Below, piece by piece: positions 21,575 to 32,787 of a stretch of DNA of 64,000 nucleotides. Within the stretch, counting starts at the first letter, position 1, and every line of letters begins with the position of its first letter. Source of the DNA: Celoporthe dispersa. Lineage: Eukaryota; Ascomycota; Sordariomycetes; Diaporthales; Cryphonectriaceae. The stretch lies in NCBI GenBank assembly GCA_016584495.1, contig WAID01000017.1:116792-180791 (forward strand), in the 5' to 3' direction. The notes below the pieces were generated by a model that saw nothing but the letters and a program-made list of their open reading frames with translations, did no database searches and had not been told where the DNA came from. The position numbers and the translations under genes are program-made.

Positions 21575-21722
21575 ATTATGTAAGCAATAAAAATAAAACT
21601 TAATATCTCGAGACTTACTCAGGTTAATTATAATTGTAACCATGAAAGACAGAATGGTTATATACCACTATGCACTGTAGTAATACAATAATATAGGTAA
21701 TAATACCACTAAATAAAAATAA

Positions 21723-22116
21723 TGTAGACGACATATAATCCGCCTGCTACTATAGTAACGTAACATTAGGAGAGGGGCGACGTAACCGCCGCCTGATAAG
21801 ATATAAGATCAATTAATAAAAAAAAAATTCTTCTTTTTAACGAACAGCTACATATGTTTATAAATATAATATCACATAAAAGTAGACAATAATATATTAT
21901 AATATCTGCTTAAAAAGTTATAAAAAATAATCTCTCTTTTTTTAATAGTGAAGCTGTGCTTGCATCTTTAAATTAAATAAGAAAAGAGAGAAAATATGCG
22001 AGGCGAAGCCGCCTTATGAAAAACTACCCTATCGTGCTAGCCTAAAATAAATCGGTGAATTAACCAACTATAACAAATATTAAGAGAATCATCCAAGAAG
22101 AATTTGATAATTTACC
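21723..22116. other. atp9-trnR spacer
   Basis: No gene is seen. The spacer is AT-rich and carries GC elements near 21775-21795 and 22000-22012. Confidence 0.5.
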
Positions 22117-22187
22117 AAGTACATACAAGACTCGAACTTGTACAATAACGACCGTAGCGTTAGGTTCTACCATTAAACTAATGCACT
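22117..22187 (-). tRNA. trnR: tRNA-Arg (anticodon ACG)
   Basis: The minus strand folds as a cloverleaf: acceptor AGTGCAT/ATGTACT (one G-T pair), a short D arm GTT..AAC with TAATGGTAG, anticodon arm TAACG-CTACGGT-CGTTA with ACG at positions 34-36, and T arm ACAAG-TTCGAGT-CTTGT. Length is 71 nt. A tRNA-Arg reading CGN is normal in fungal mitochondria. Confidence 0.92.
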
Positions 22188-22753
22188 AAATGCAGCAGGC
22201 TTCTGCATACATTGTATGCAGAAGCCTGCTGCATATAAATATATACTATAAATTAAACCCTAATTAAATACAATAAATTGAGCTGAAACTTAAATTAATA
22301 AAAATAATCAATAAAATAACGAATTAATTATTATTATTATATTAATTAATTATTTTATACTAATCTATATAAAACATTTAATTACTTCTTGATTAACCAA
22401 AAGATTGCTTACTACAACATAAGTAGTATTCTTATAATTATCATAAAGTTTATGACCTCCTCCTAGTATATATGATCCCTCTCAAATATATACGAGAAGG
22501 AAAAAGAAATTATACACGGCTGCGCCTGTTTGTACTCAACTCACTTCGTCCTAAAACGAAATTTAGATAAAGTATATATAAAAGTAAACCCAAAAAGCGA
22601 AATAGGAAAAAAGTAAACTCTAATATTTTTGGGCTGCGGGCTGCGCCTCAATTATACATATTTCCACAAAAAAGCAAAAGCATGTCTGAGTATTTCAGTA
22701 TGATGAAATACCCCCATTAAGTGTTATAAATTTATGCTTATATCAATGATTAT
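22188..22753. other. cox2-trnR spacer
   Basis: No ORF is supported. It holds a 20-bp perfect hairpin next to trnR (22191-22233) and GC elements near 22515 and 22630-22648. Confidence 0.5.
22191..22233. repeat. 20-bp perfect hairpin flanking trnR
   Basis: TGCAGCAGGCTTCTGCATAC, a 3-nt loop ATT, then the exact complement. It lies 3 nt upstream of the trnR 5' end in transcription direction, so it could influence processing of the cox2-trnR precursor. Confidence 0.8.
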
Positions 22754-25700
22754 TTATTGTTCACTTAATCATGTTAAGAACTTTTCTAGTGATACAGATT
22801 CGATAACAATAGGCATACTAGAATGTAAAATACCGCAAATTTCTGAACATTGCTAATTCTCTACAAGAAAATTTATGTAATAAATAAATTTTTCTTAGTA
22901 TACTTACTTAACGAGGTTACTTCGTACCTCATACATAGAAAGTTATTTATAAGAAAAATAATAATTTTTATATATTTTACCGTCTTTTAAACGTAAATAT
23001 AAGGTTTTTCTATCTAATTTAAGGTTTGAAGTATTAAAGTATTTTATAGTATCCATAATACTTTCAAATTCTTGTTCGAAATTTAGTCCCTTTACTAATA
23101 TCAGTTTATTTTTCCGATTTACTTTTAAAGAATCCTTATCTTTTTTTAATTTAAGATATTCATCAATAATTAACCCTACTTCTTCAAAATTATCAGGTAA
23201 AATATTATCTGTGTATTTACGGCTGCGCCAGCTGCGCCAGAAATTATGAAATACTTTTTCCATTTTTATATATCTAGTTAGAGTATCTCTTTTTATAGTT
23301 AACCCTAATCCTCTTAAATATTCAATACAAGAAGTTAAAGAATAAAAATTTAAAGTATGACCTACATGATCTACAAAAGTGTTTTCCTTCTCTTATTTTT
23401 AATTCTACAGCTATACTCATACGAGTCCCTAAAGTATACATATTTTGTCTTTTCTTTTTGCATTATATCTATTAATTCTTTTATAAAAAAATTACTTATA
23501 GAGGCTGTAGTTATAAAATAGCTTAACAACAGAAACTTATTAAGATAAGGTATTCTAGTATCTAAATACTTCTTTGTAGTTTCAGTATGTATTTTTAGTA
23601 CTCTCTTTAGCTCAATTTTAGATTTAGCTTGGTAATAAAGAATACTACAAAATATATCATAAACATATACAGCATCACCTTTAGAAGAGCCAGCATTAGC
23701 ATTAACAACTCTTAAAGTATTCAAATTAAATTCCTTATTTAATAAAAAATACTGCTCTAATATTAAAGCGTCTTGACTGCTAAATTTGTTACTATCTAGT
23801 TTAAATATAATTAATTTAAAAACTTTCAATCCTTCTTTTTTTTAGTAAAGGTAAAAATAAGCCAGCCTAAGAGAAAATACCTTTAAAATAATAATCCGGC
23901 GCAGCCCTACGTCTAAGTAAATTAGATGAACCTACATATTTATGACCTGTATTTTTATGTATAAAAATATATACACCAAAAAAACTTTTATGCTTAGATT
24001 TACCTGTTAATTCATCTAAAAGTATCTTATTTTCTTGTGTAGATATAGGAAGATCGAATTCAACACCTTTAACTTTTAATAATTGATTTAATTTAGAATC
24101 AGTAATAACTAAATTTTGATTTGATAAAATTTTATTGATTATTAATGAAGTGGTAGGTTTTCCACTATTGATATGTTCTAACGCGACAGATTCAGGATTA
24201 TTACCTAAAGATCTAACTAAACTATAAAATCTTGTTAAATATACTCCAGACTTTACTATCTTAAAACCTCTACCATGCATATACTACAACAGTCTTACCT
24301 AGAAAGGCCAAGACTTTATATATATTATATTTAAAACACGGCTGCGCCACGGTATAAATTTCACTCACAAACCTAAAAATTCATTATTACATAAATAATT
24401 AGTTTAGCAAACTATTGTAGAGTACCCTAAATAAACATTAACCGATAAAATGTATATTTATTTAACAAAAAATATAAGTAAATACTTATATTCTTCTGCA
24501 CCTTTTCAGGTGGGGGCTGACTATATCTTAAGCATTATTAAGGCGCAATAGCCCTAATAACACCAACCACCGTTTAGTCGATGAACTGCACACCATTAAT
24601 TTTTATATCATTACTTTTTTTTTGATTATTATGAATAGAACATAATTAACCACCCATGACGTGGCTGCGCCGCCTTCACGAAAAAGTACGGTATTTTTAG
24701 TGGTGCTTGGCTGCGGATTGCCCATTGAATAATAAATCTTGATTTTCCCATACCACGAGTCATTACCTGTGCCATAAATATGTTGCCATACTTACTTGGA
24801 TAAGATTCCTTTAGGGGTTTCCCGCAATTTGATGGTTTATAACTATAGGTTCACTACAGTTCCGGCCATTGTTCAAGAAGACCGTAAAAAACACCTTCTC
24901 TGTTAATAAATACAGATACTTGATTTAATCTCAAATCTACCCTTTTGCCCTGTGTACTTATAGGGACGAGTTAGGGTACTTACCCCTGAATAAAGCTAAT
25001 TTAATAACGTTATATTATCCATTTAACAGATAACTTCTATCTACATCTTGTGTATTTATTATATAGAGGGGGGGAGAAAACCCCTCCCCCCCTCGTAAAG
25101 GAGAGCTTGCACAAGGCTAGATCCTTATTAATTCGTAAATGATAATGATTATGATGACGGCTTCGCCGGACCCTTACCTGTAATAGTCCCTGTAAATTCG
25201 TCTAGGTAATGAAACTCATAACGACCTTTATATAACTTAGTAGGATTCATGTATTTTTTTACATACCCTGTATCTGTAAGAGCATTTCTACCTAAATACC
25301 TTGACATATCGGATACTGTATTAAAAACTAAAGCACTTTGATTTAATACATCTACTAAAACAATAGATCTAGATCTACTTGATTTTTTTCGTTCACTAGG
25401 TCGAGCAGCTATCCGTCCAATTATATCCGATTTTCAATCAGGGTTCATGACAAAATAAACAGGTGTTCTATCTTGCCCAACTGCCACAGGGCGTTCAAGA
25501 TTAATATATCTACTAATATATCTACTATCCGATTTACCATCCAGACTCTTGGCAGCTTGACTTGGATTATCATAAATACCAAAAAGAGACTTTTTGTCTA
25601 GTAAAAGAGCAAAAAGTTTACCTTTGCCAAAGCATAAATCAACTCCTGTTATACCCAACACTGCATCTGTAGTAGTATAACTAGGAGAATCTTCAGATAA

Positions 25701-28700
25701 AGGCTTAGAAGGATCTATTAAGTAAATATCCATCTCTAAAACAGGGCTGTATATTGTGAAATTTTTTAAGTTAATATACCTATCTAAAGTAGTTTTAGGT
25801 ATTCCTAATGAAACAGCCGCTCTGTTCTTTGATGAAAATTTCATTAAATATTGGGTATTATCTCCCACTCTTACTTCTATAGGTTTAGAACCATCATTCA
25901 TTAGATAAGCACTTTTTTCCCAATTACTAAAAGGAAATACAACAGTATAGCTACTATTTAATTTAGGTCTAAATTGAGACAACAAAAATTGTTCGTATAA
26001 TCTAGCCTCAAATTGTGTGAATGATCGTAATATAAACAATGATTCTAAACTTAATTCATGTTCGGGATTTTGTTTAGTAAAGTTGTTCATATAATTATTA
26101 GTAATTATAAGAGGTCTTCAAATAAAATTATGCCAGCCATGTTTTCGAACTGAAAGGTATAAAGAATTAGAACCACCCCTTTCAGGTCTACTACTGTTAA
26201 CCTTATGCGCTTTATAACGAGTATTTAAACAAACAGCCGATCCTACATAGTAATCACCAGTTTTTAAACACAAAAAAGCATAGCAACCTGACTTTCCTGT
26301 ATACAAACTAGGATGTCCTTGTTTATCCTGACCATCTACCCCATAATCTAGAAAATCTCTTTGAGTTATTTCCGACGACTTTGTCGCCGTATATTTATCT
26401 AAGTACATTAAATGTAAGCAATTATTTTCTATATATAGTTTTACAATAGGATCGGTAAGACTGTTATACATTCTTAATAATACTTGAGAACATTCTTTAA
26501 TATTAACACTAGTGTACAAGTGTAGATATTCAGAAAACGAAGTAAAAGAATCCAAAAGACTATCCAAATTTGATCTCTTCTGTTGTTTAAGCGACGATGA
26601 AGATGTACTAAACACCCTCCGGCTTCGCCCGGACGAAAATAAAGGCGAAAGGCCAACTGCTGCAACACACCTCCTACTAATTAAAGGAAAAACACCGCCC
26701 CCTTGTAATATAAGAGCATCTACGCTAATACTTTTGGCTAAAAAAACACCTTCTCTGTTAAGATAAACAGATACCTCATTTAATCTCAAATATATCCTTT
26801 TGCCCTATAAAAGTGAATATGTTTATAGGGACGAGTTAGGATACCTTATCCCTAAATAAAGAGTGCATGAAAGAAAGTAACACAAATTATCCATTTAACG
26901 GATAATAAACTATACTTTTTTCTAAGTCTTATCTCCAGTTTATTTTTTCACTTGAAAGCTAAAGGTAGTTAGAAAGTCTAACATAATACAGGGCGACGTA
27001 GTCCTCCCTTTCACAAACGAATTTTCAAGCTCCTCACAGGGTAAGCTTAGATTGATAGAAATATTATCCTGTATCCTTTCGGATAGGGTTTGACTATATC
27101 TTAAGTTAATTAGCAGATATTTAATATATTATGCTAAAAACCAACCGCCATTTAGTCGATGAACTGCATACCAAATAAATAGAACTTGGTACTTGGCTGC
27201 GGATTACCTATTTCCTTACGTGCATCTATTTCGATTTTACCTTATCTCAATTCATTACTTGAGCCATAAGATGTGTTAACACTCTTACTTGGTTGAAACA
27301 GCTTTAAGGCTTTCCCGCAATTTGACGATTCAGTGTGGAGGAAATAATAATATTCTCTCCCACTACCAGGCATATTAATATAATGGGGTTCTCAGTCCCA
27401 CTTCTACCTGGGTAGGCATCGCACTTAATACCTAACGAAGGACAAGCAAAAGAATGAATAACATCCCCCGCAGTAATAATAAATCTTACATGTGTAAGCT
27501 CAGGAAGAATTACCCGGTTATCTACTTCTAACATTCTTAATCTTCCTTCTTCCAAGTCAGAGTCTGGTACGATATATGAATCGAATTCTATAAATTCATC
27601 ACTTGAATCTAAGAAATCAGGGTATTGGTAACTTCAATATCATTGATGACCCTCTGCTAACACAGACATCGAAGGATCACTCACTTCATCCATTAAGTAT
27701 AATAATTTAAAAGAAGGGAAAGCAATTAACATAAGTATTACTGCAGGAGTGATAGTTCAGATTAGCTCAATAAGTGTCTTTTAAATTGGACTATATCTTT
27801 ATTCAGCCCTGCTTTACAGAATTAACTGAATATTTCACGTTTAGTCTCTGGGGATTACCTACTCATAATAAAAGTGTACTAGCTAGGCAGCTAAAAATTA
27901 AGCTGCTAGCATGTACCATGAATTATTATTTTGGTTTCCTGCTAAGGTTGCTCATTGTTACATCCTTTCCTTTACCATAATTTAAGGGCTCAGCGCCAGC
28001 CAGGTCAGCCCTTTTTTATGTAAGCCTCCTTATGGCTAGCTTGCTTAGATTTTTAAGGTAAAGGTCGCTTTTCATACAGCGAAGAATTTTCACTGATAAT
28101 CTTTATTTTATACTCCTTGAGTGGGACCTAAAAGGATCCTCAAGGAGATTTACTACTTGCATTGCTACTCATACGTAGCCAAGAAAGATAATTATAGTAT
28201 CAAAGGCTTTAGAGGGTTCCAGCATATAGTGAAATTAAACTCTTAGTTATTCTAATGTTATTTTATTTTACTTATGATGGTGGCGGGCTACGCAGAGCTT
28301 GCTTATAAAATTAATCGCCGCCACAACCAAAAAAAATATAAGTCTCCACAAAAAATTAGGAAGCTGCCGAAAATTTGTATCTATCTTTAAAGACAGCACC
28401 CGAATTCATATATCGTATAACCGTACTATTACTAATTCCTAAAAATAGACCAGCTCTTCTCGCTGAAACAAAACTACCTATTAGCTCAAACCCTTCAGAT
28501 GAACATTTTTCGTATATATTCACCGGATTACCTAATTTAGTACTTTTTAATAATTTTGACTCATCGGAGAACTTTCTACCGAGCGACTTTTGTCTAATTA
28601 GCTCTTTAGTTTCTTCACTATGAGATTTACCGAATAGTGGATTAAGTTCACCTGATTTTTTAGAGCTCATTAGTTTCTTGGTTTCCTCACTCATTGTACG

Positions 28701-29561
28701 ACCAAACCAGTAAGCTTTACTATCAATATACACTCCTTTTAAAGCTTTACTAATTTTGTATTTAGTTTCCTGAGATCGGATTAAACCTTTAGAGCTACCA
28801 CCGGCTACTTTTTGAATATTATACTCAGGATTTAGAGTATCTAAGTAATATTGTTCTCTAGTATCTAACTCTGATTTTTCACAATATTCTAAAATCGAGA
28901 TAGAAAAGTTTGAATATCCATATTTAATTAAAGCTCTACTTATTATAAGTTCATTACGTCTAGTAATATAACTTAAATTGAAGTAATTAAGAAATCTTTT
29001 ACGTAAATCTGCGGATTGTCCTACGTAAATATTACCTGTAAGCTTATTAGTTAACATATAAATCCCGGTTCTACCTTTGTTATTTTTTAAAATAACCTTT
29101 TGCATTGCAAAGGCATCTTCATAAACAACAATAGGGGTTAACTGATCATTCTTAGAATTACTATTAATATTTGAGTCTTTTGGATCACTATCAGTAGAAT
29201 AAGCACGCCGATTTAAACAATAAGAATTAACTAGAGAAAGTTTACAATAATAAAAGGAAAGACTATATTTAGGGTATTTAGACATAACCTGATTAGAACA
29301 CTTTAGAGCAGGCACACTTGTTGTTTTGGTACCGTGATTTAAGTATTTGTGTGAGATAGGTGATTTTGTGGCCACATAGTTTCTTATTATCGATAATAAG
29401 ACTCACCCTACACTAAATAATATAATAACTAAATAATACATTATGTTGTCATGTAATTCAACCAAACCTTCCATCTGAGGTGTGGCACTATCTTGAAAAT
29501 ATATACCTCATGCATTAGGAGCGTCTAATTTAATATTTAAAGCATTTAAAAACAAATTCAT
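22754..29561 (-). CDS. cox2: cytochrome c oxidase subunit 2, four exons
   Basis: Cox2 carries the CuA centre that accepts electrons from cytochrome c. Exon 1 (29561 to about 29329) starts MNLFLNALNIKLDAPNAWGI and reaches SPISHKYLNHGT. Exon 2 (about 27775-27405) starts LIELIWTITPAVILM and ends LGIKCDAYPGR, including HSFACPSLG. Exon 3 (about 24931-24882) encodes LNQVSVFINREGVFYG. Exon 4 (22852-22754) encodes QCSEICGILHSSMPIVIESV and ends LTWLSEQ. The CuA ligands (H in VIHSF, the C..E.C and H of exon 4) are all present. A second version of exon 3 at about 26789-26745 is fused to a GIY-YIG gene; I take 24931 as the native exon because exon 4 joins its FYG end. Each of the three introns carries a GIY-YIG gene. 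Confidence 0.92.
22943..24280 (-). CDS. GIY-YIG endonuclease in cox2 intron 3 (interrupted)
   Basis: From 24280 the frame reads MHGRGFKIVKSGVYLTRFYS, then FFGVYIFIHKNTGHKYVGSS (GIY-YIG core) and NLLRRRAAPDYYFKGIFS, with a GC element (RRRAAP) inside the arginine region. A stop and shifts around 23830-23880 precede KVFKLIIFKLDSNKFSSQDA, EQYFLLNKEFNLNTLRVVNA and a tail to 23371, and a further shifted piece (MEKVFHNFWRSWRSR...) ends at 22943. It probably no longer makes a full protein unless several homopolymer runs are wrong. The intron core (P 24830, R 24575, S 24518) lies 5' of the gene. Confidence 0.75.
25149..26789 (-). CDS. GIY-YIG endonuclease fused to a duplicated cox2 exon 3
   Basis: This is an intact frame of about 546 codons under code 4. 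Its first 16 codons, RLNEVSVYLNREGVF, are a second copy of cox2 exon 3, followed by LAKSISVDALILQGG and, further on, the catalytic domain: SGCYAFLCLKTGDYYVGSAV, SLYLSVRKHGWHNFI, FEARLYEQFLLSQFRPKLNS (Glu region). NUMOD-like repeats follow (FSSKNRAAVSLGIPKTTLDR; YDNPSQAAKSLDGKSDSRYI; FNTVSDMSRYLGRNALTDTG). It ends GKGPAKPSS, the last codons coming from a GGCGAAGCC element. Upstream of the exon copy, about 130 bp also duplicate the intron end found before the true exon 3. Splicing to this decoy exon would give a Cox2-nuclease fusion. Confidence 0.87.
26790..26925 (-). repeat. duplicated 3' end of cox2 intron 2
   Basis: This segment matches 24932-25055. Shared plus-strand blocks are CTTTTGCCCT, TATAGGGACGAGTTAGG, CCCCTGAATAAAG (CCCTAAATAAAG here) and ATTATCCATTTAACAGATAA (ACGGATAA here). 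Each copy directly precedes a copy of cox2 exon 3, so the acceptor region and exon were duplicated as one unit of at least 175 bp, with a GIY-YIG gene now between the copies. Confidence 0.85.
28356..29375 (-). CDS. GIY-YIG endonuclease fused in frame to cox2 exon 1
   Basis: The frame continues from exon 1 (ATKSPISHKYLNHGT, then KTTSVPALKCS). It carries TGIYMLTNKLTGNIYVGQSA (GIY-YIG), LRKRFLNYFNLSYI, ALIKYGYSNFSISILEYCEK, REQYYLDTLNPEYNIQKVAG (Glu region), NUMOD3-like repeats (GRTMSEETKKLMSSKKSGEL, GKSHSEETKELIRQKSLGRK) and a final DNA-binding repeat FVSARRAGLFLGISNSTVIR before FSAAS and stop. It is undamaged, so it may be an active endonuclease for cox2 intron 1. Translation probably proceeds from unspliced cox2 RNA. 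Confidence 0.9.
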   Translation of the reverse strand: MATKSPISHKYLNHGTKTTSVPALKCSNQVMSKYPKYSLSFYYCKLSLVNSYCLNRRAYSTDSDPKDSNINSNSKNDQLTPIVVYEDAFAMQKVILKNNKGRTGIYMLTNKLTGNIYVGQSADLRKRFLNYFNLSYITRRNELIISRALIKYGYSNFSISILEYCEKSELDTREQYYLDTLNPEYNIQKVAGGSSKGLIRSQETKYKISKALKGVYIDSKAYWFGRTMSEETKKLMSSKKSGELNPLFGKSHSEETKELIRQKSLGRKFSDESKLLKSTKLGNPVNIYEKCSSEGFELIGSFVSARRAGLFLGISNSTVIRYMNSGAVFKDRYKFSAAS

Positions 29562-30171
29562 ATTTATTTTCTAGTTTTGTCTATATTTATTTATTACTTG
29601 ATAAATTTTTTATTACTATTAATTTATATATAGACCTTAAGGATTAACATTTTTTCTAGCTCATCAATGTTCAAATAAAACAATACTAAGCTAAATTAAG
29701 CTAAATTACAGAGTAGAATGCTATGTATAACCCAAAAACCTTCTCTTAGCATAACTAAGATACATATTTAATCTACCTGGTTAGGATATCATTCAATACC
29801 CCGTGAAGAACGCAAAAAATTGTAAAATAAATACCCGACCACCCAACCCTTATAATAAAAATAAATCTTACAGAATTAATCCTGTAAATTACTACTACTC
29901 TATTATTAACAAACTTAATCTTCCTTTCACCTGGTAAGAATCTGGTACATAATATGAATATCTCAATACGAAACTAAAAAATAATCTAGTGAAGGTAAAG
30001 ATCACTTAAATATTTAGAATCAATGACGATAGAGAAACTTGACATTAAAGGATCGCTATGTACACTTAAAATCTAATATACACAAGAAAGAAAATTATTA
30101 AGTTAAGTAAGGAAAAGTGACCAGAAGCCAAAATAGCAAGGTCAAAACAGAAATATTATGGCTGCGCCTGT

Positions 30172-31252
30172 TTATCTACCTCTATTCATACCAGATTTGA
30201 TTTGACGAATTATCTCTAATCCTTCAGGAGTTTTATGGTCTCCTTTTTACATCATTTCAGCTACTCTACATCAAGCTTGAAAGTCAAAAAACTTGACACC
30301 TCGAACCAGATGTTTGTGGAAAAACGGTATGATTTTTCCTTCGATATCGGTAAAACTAGTGCAATAATAATCACCACTATTTAGTTTTTTCTCCTCTAGA
30401 TTTGTAATGACCACACCCAAAGAAATTTACAAGACTACCCATTAATTGATCATCACGAGAATGTTGGCTAATGTAAAAAGCAAGATACGTTTGGAACCCT
30501 ACTTTGGATCTAAGAGACGCTTTTATACCTAATTTAAAACACCCTTCCCCTGAAGTAAACCCCGCTACTCATTCACAATCAGAAGCAGATAGAATACTAA
30601 AAGGTAAATCTACTGCGGTAGGTCTAAAGACAGGCGTAATATTAGGAAATTCTGATCTTAATACTTCAGTTAACCCTCAATTTATCGAAGAACGTAAATT
30701 AACTATACTTTGAAGTCCTGCTTCAGTAAGATGTTCACCATGCTTCATAATTAAAGCAACTTGTTTTCGGCTACGCCGTAGATAATCAGCGAGTTTTTGA
30801 GTTTTCAACAGATAATTGTCAAAATGAGGTAAGACTTTAAGTATTATATCACTTAACGAACTTATTACGATCGCACACGCATCTGATCCTTTTCGCTCTA
30901 TTCTACCTACACCAAAATAATCTCTTATTGCTTCTACAAGATTTTTATCTTTCTTATGTAATTTGATTTGAAAGACGAGTTCTACATTTCAACCAACAAG
31001 ATACCCCTTAGTCTTTTTTCTAATAATAACCATAAAAGAAGCTTCAGCATCTGTGAACCCTGTAATAAATCAAGGATCTATAAGGTTATTAGTTAAAGTA
31101 TTAACTAGAGTTTTAGTTGAAAACCCTCTACTACTACTGCTTTGAAGCATTCTACGAACTCCTACACTATTAATTAAAGTAGGGCGGACACGAATAAAAG
31201 CAGACTTTTGTATACTTATATATTTACTATATAGTAAGATAGCAAGTAACAA
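30172..31252 (-). CDS. LAGLIDADG endonuclease between two cox2 5' ends (damaged)
   Basis: A variable, Ser-rich N-terminus (MLQSSSSRGFSTKTLVNTLT) leads to DPWFITGFTDAEASFMVIIR, the first motif (Ala replaces the usual Gly in EGSF). The second motif is CEWVAGFTSGEGCFKLGIKA near 30590. A GGCGTAGCC element adds codons in frame near 30770 (DYLRRSRKQVAL). Near 30395 a stop and one-base shift, and near 30245 a TAA, interrupt the end, which still finishes GMNRGR like related HEGs. It is probably inactive. It is not inside an intact gene: upstream lies a truncated cox2 start and downstream the real cox2 start. Confidence 0.8.
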
Positions 31253-31296
31253 GATAAGACAATAACTACAATAATTATGTGTAAATAAAAGTTTTA

Positions 31297-31540
31297 TTTA
31301 AATCCACCTAACAAATCAAAAAGATGACATGCTAGAAGAGGAATAGCAGTATTTTGAAAATATATACCTCATGCATTAGGAGCGTCTAAATTAATATTTA
31401 ACTGATTTAATAAATAATTCATACTTTTTTTCTAGGGTTATCTATATTTATTTACGGCTGCGTAGCATGCCTTGATAAATCTTTTATTACTACTATTTAT
31501 GTATAGACCTTAAGGATTAACATCTTATTTAGCTCATTGG
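31297..31540 (-). pseudogene. truncated second copy of the cox2 leader and first ~24 codons
   Basis: From ATG 31422 the minus strand encodes MNYLLNQLNINLDAPNAWGI followed by YFQNTAIPLLACHLF, then a stop. The real cox2 start reads MNLFLNALNIKLDAPNAWGI and YFQDSATPQ, so identity ends just after YFQ. The leader is also duplicated for about 120 nt (plus-strand block TAGACCTTAAGGATTAACAT in both). A GC element, CGGCTGCGTAGCATGC, sits in this leader at about 31455-31470 and is absent from the other copy. This is either the displaced original 5' end or a borrowed leader for the neighbouring HEG. Confidence 0.87.
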
Positions 31541-32729
31541 TCTTAAAACAAGACTAGATTGTACAAAAATACAGATTACCGTATAACAACTGAAAACCAA
31601 ATCAGATAAGAAAAACCGCTACTTGGTTTTAACTACCTAACCTAAAAAGAATCTACTGAACTTTTCAAAAAATTCATAACGCCCACCGAGAGGCTAAAAT
31701 ATTAAATTAATGAACAATTAGATATATACAGCCATAAGCTTATCCCGCCCCCGGTGCACAAGTTAGTAATAACCTTAATCAAATTTTACTAAATTTAGTA
31801 TATATCATACTTATTATAAAACTACCATGCCCTTAAGCACACCTAAAGTAAAAGCTATTATTTGAAAATTTATCTAATGTAAATCTAAATTATATAAGTA
31901 TCAGCACTACTACAATCTTAAGATAAATTTCTATAAATGTAGACCATCAACTATTTAATTTAAGTAGTCTCTAGATTAATAAAAGCTTAATACCTTAAAT
32001 TTAAGGGTGTTAACGAAATTTGAAATATGAACAAAAAAAAATAGATTCCAGGTTTTACTTTCATTATACAGGCGGCGACTGCTACTGCTTTGCAGCAAGT
32101 AAGCAAACAAGCAAGCAAGCATGCCGCCGAAAATAAAAAGGAAAGAAAGTAGAAAATAAATGGAAACTATTTTTATAGCCAAGAGTAAGACGAGCAACAA
32201 AATTAGTGTTAAGGGTTTGTCTGAATAATTTATTCATGTTTTATTATTTATTGGTTTTGAGAAGACCCGCAACGTAAAAAAACTTCTAGACTTATTTATA
32301 TTAGCATAAGGTGGAGTGTTGTGCAAGTCGGTAAAACAAAATTCAGAGCTTTGCTTGATTCGCAGCCAGAAAATCAATTAACCAATAGTGTAGATCAATG
32401 AAATAGCTCGAAAGAAGGAATAGAAAGGGAATGGAAAGGAGAAAAAATGGCTCTCTAGCGTGTTTGTATGAAGAGATAAAAATCAGATTTTTAATAAATC
32501 AAACTTCTCCCGGCGCAGCCGTAATGGCGTCGTTTTCAAACGATCAAGAATATATTATAGAAGAAAAAAAATGGATTGGATTATTTTCTACCCAGGCGCA
32601 GCCGCGCAGCCTTAACTTAGAAAAAATAAACCTGTTTTCAAAAATTTAAGCTAGTTAAAGTAGCTTTAGTACTAGTCAAATATAATCTTTTAAAAATACC
32701 TACAACATACCCTACCACTGGATCAGTAT
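31541..32729. other. spacer between nad3 and the cox2 5' copy
   Basis: No conserved gene is found. On the minus strand, from about 32238, an open stretch MNKLFRQTLNTNFVARLTLG is interrupted by a GC-rich microsatellite (32071-32126). A LLQSSSSRRLYNESKT piece near 32080 resembles the N-terminus of the LAGLIDADG gene at 31252, so this may be the 5' remnant of another HEG. Plus-strand open stretches near 32431-32649 contain GC elements and look accidental. Confidence 0.45.
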
Positions 32730-32762
32730 GGAGGTGGCGAATATTTTTATTACGTCACCTCC
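32730..32762. terminator. 7-bp stem-loop beyond the nad3 stop
   Basis: GGAGGTG and CACCTCC pair around a 19-nt AT-rich loop, 26 nt after the nad3 stop codon. Position and kind resemble the hairpins after nad5 and cob. A role in RNA 3'-end formation is inference. Confidence 0.5.
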
Positions 32763-32787
32763 TGAATAACCAAAAACAGAAGAATTA

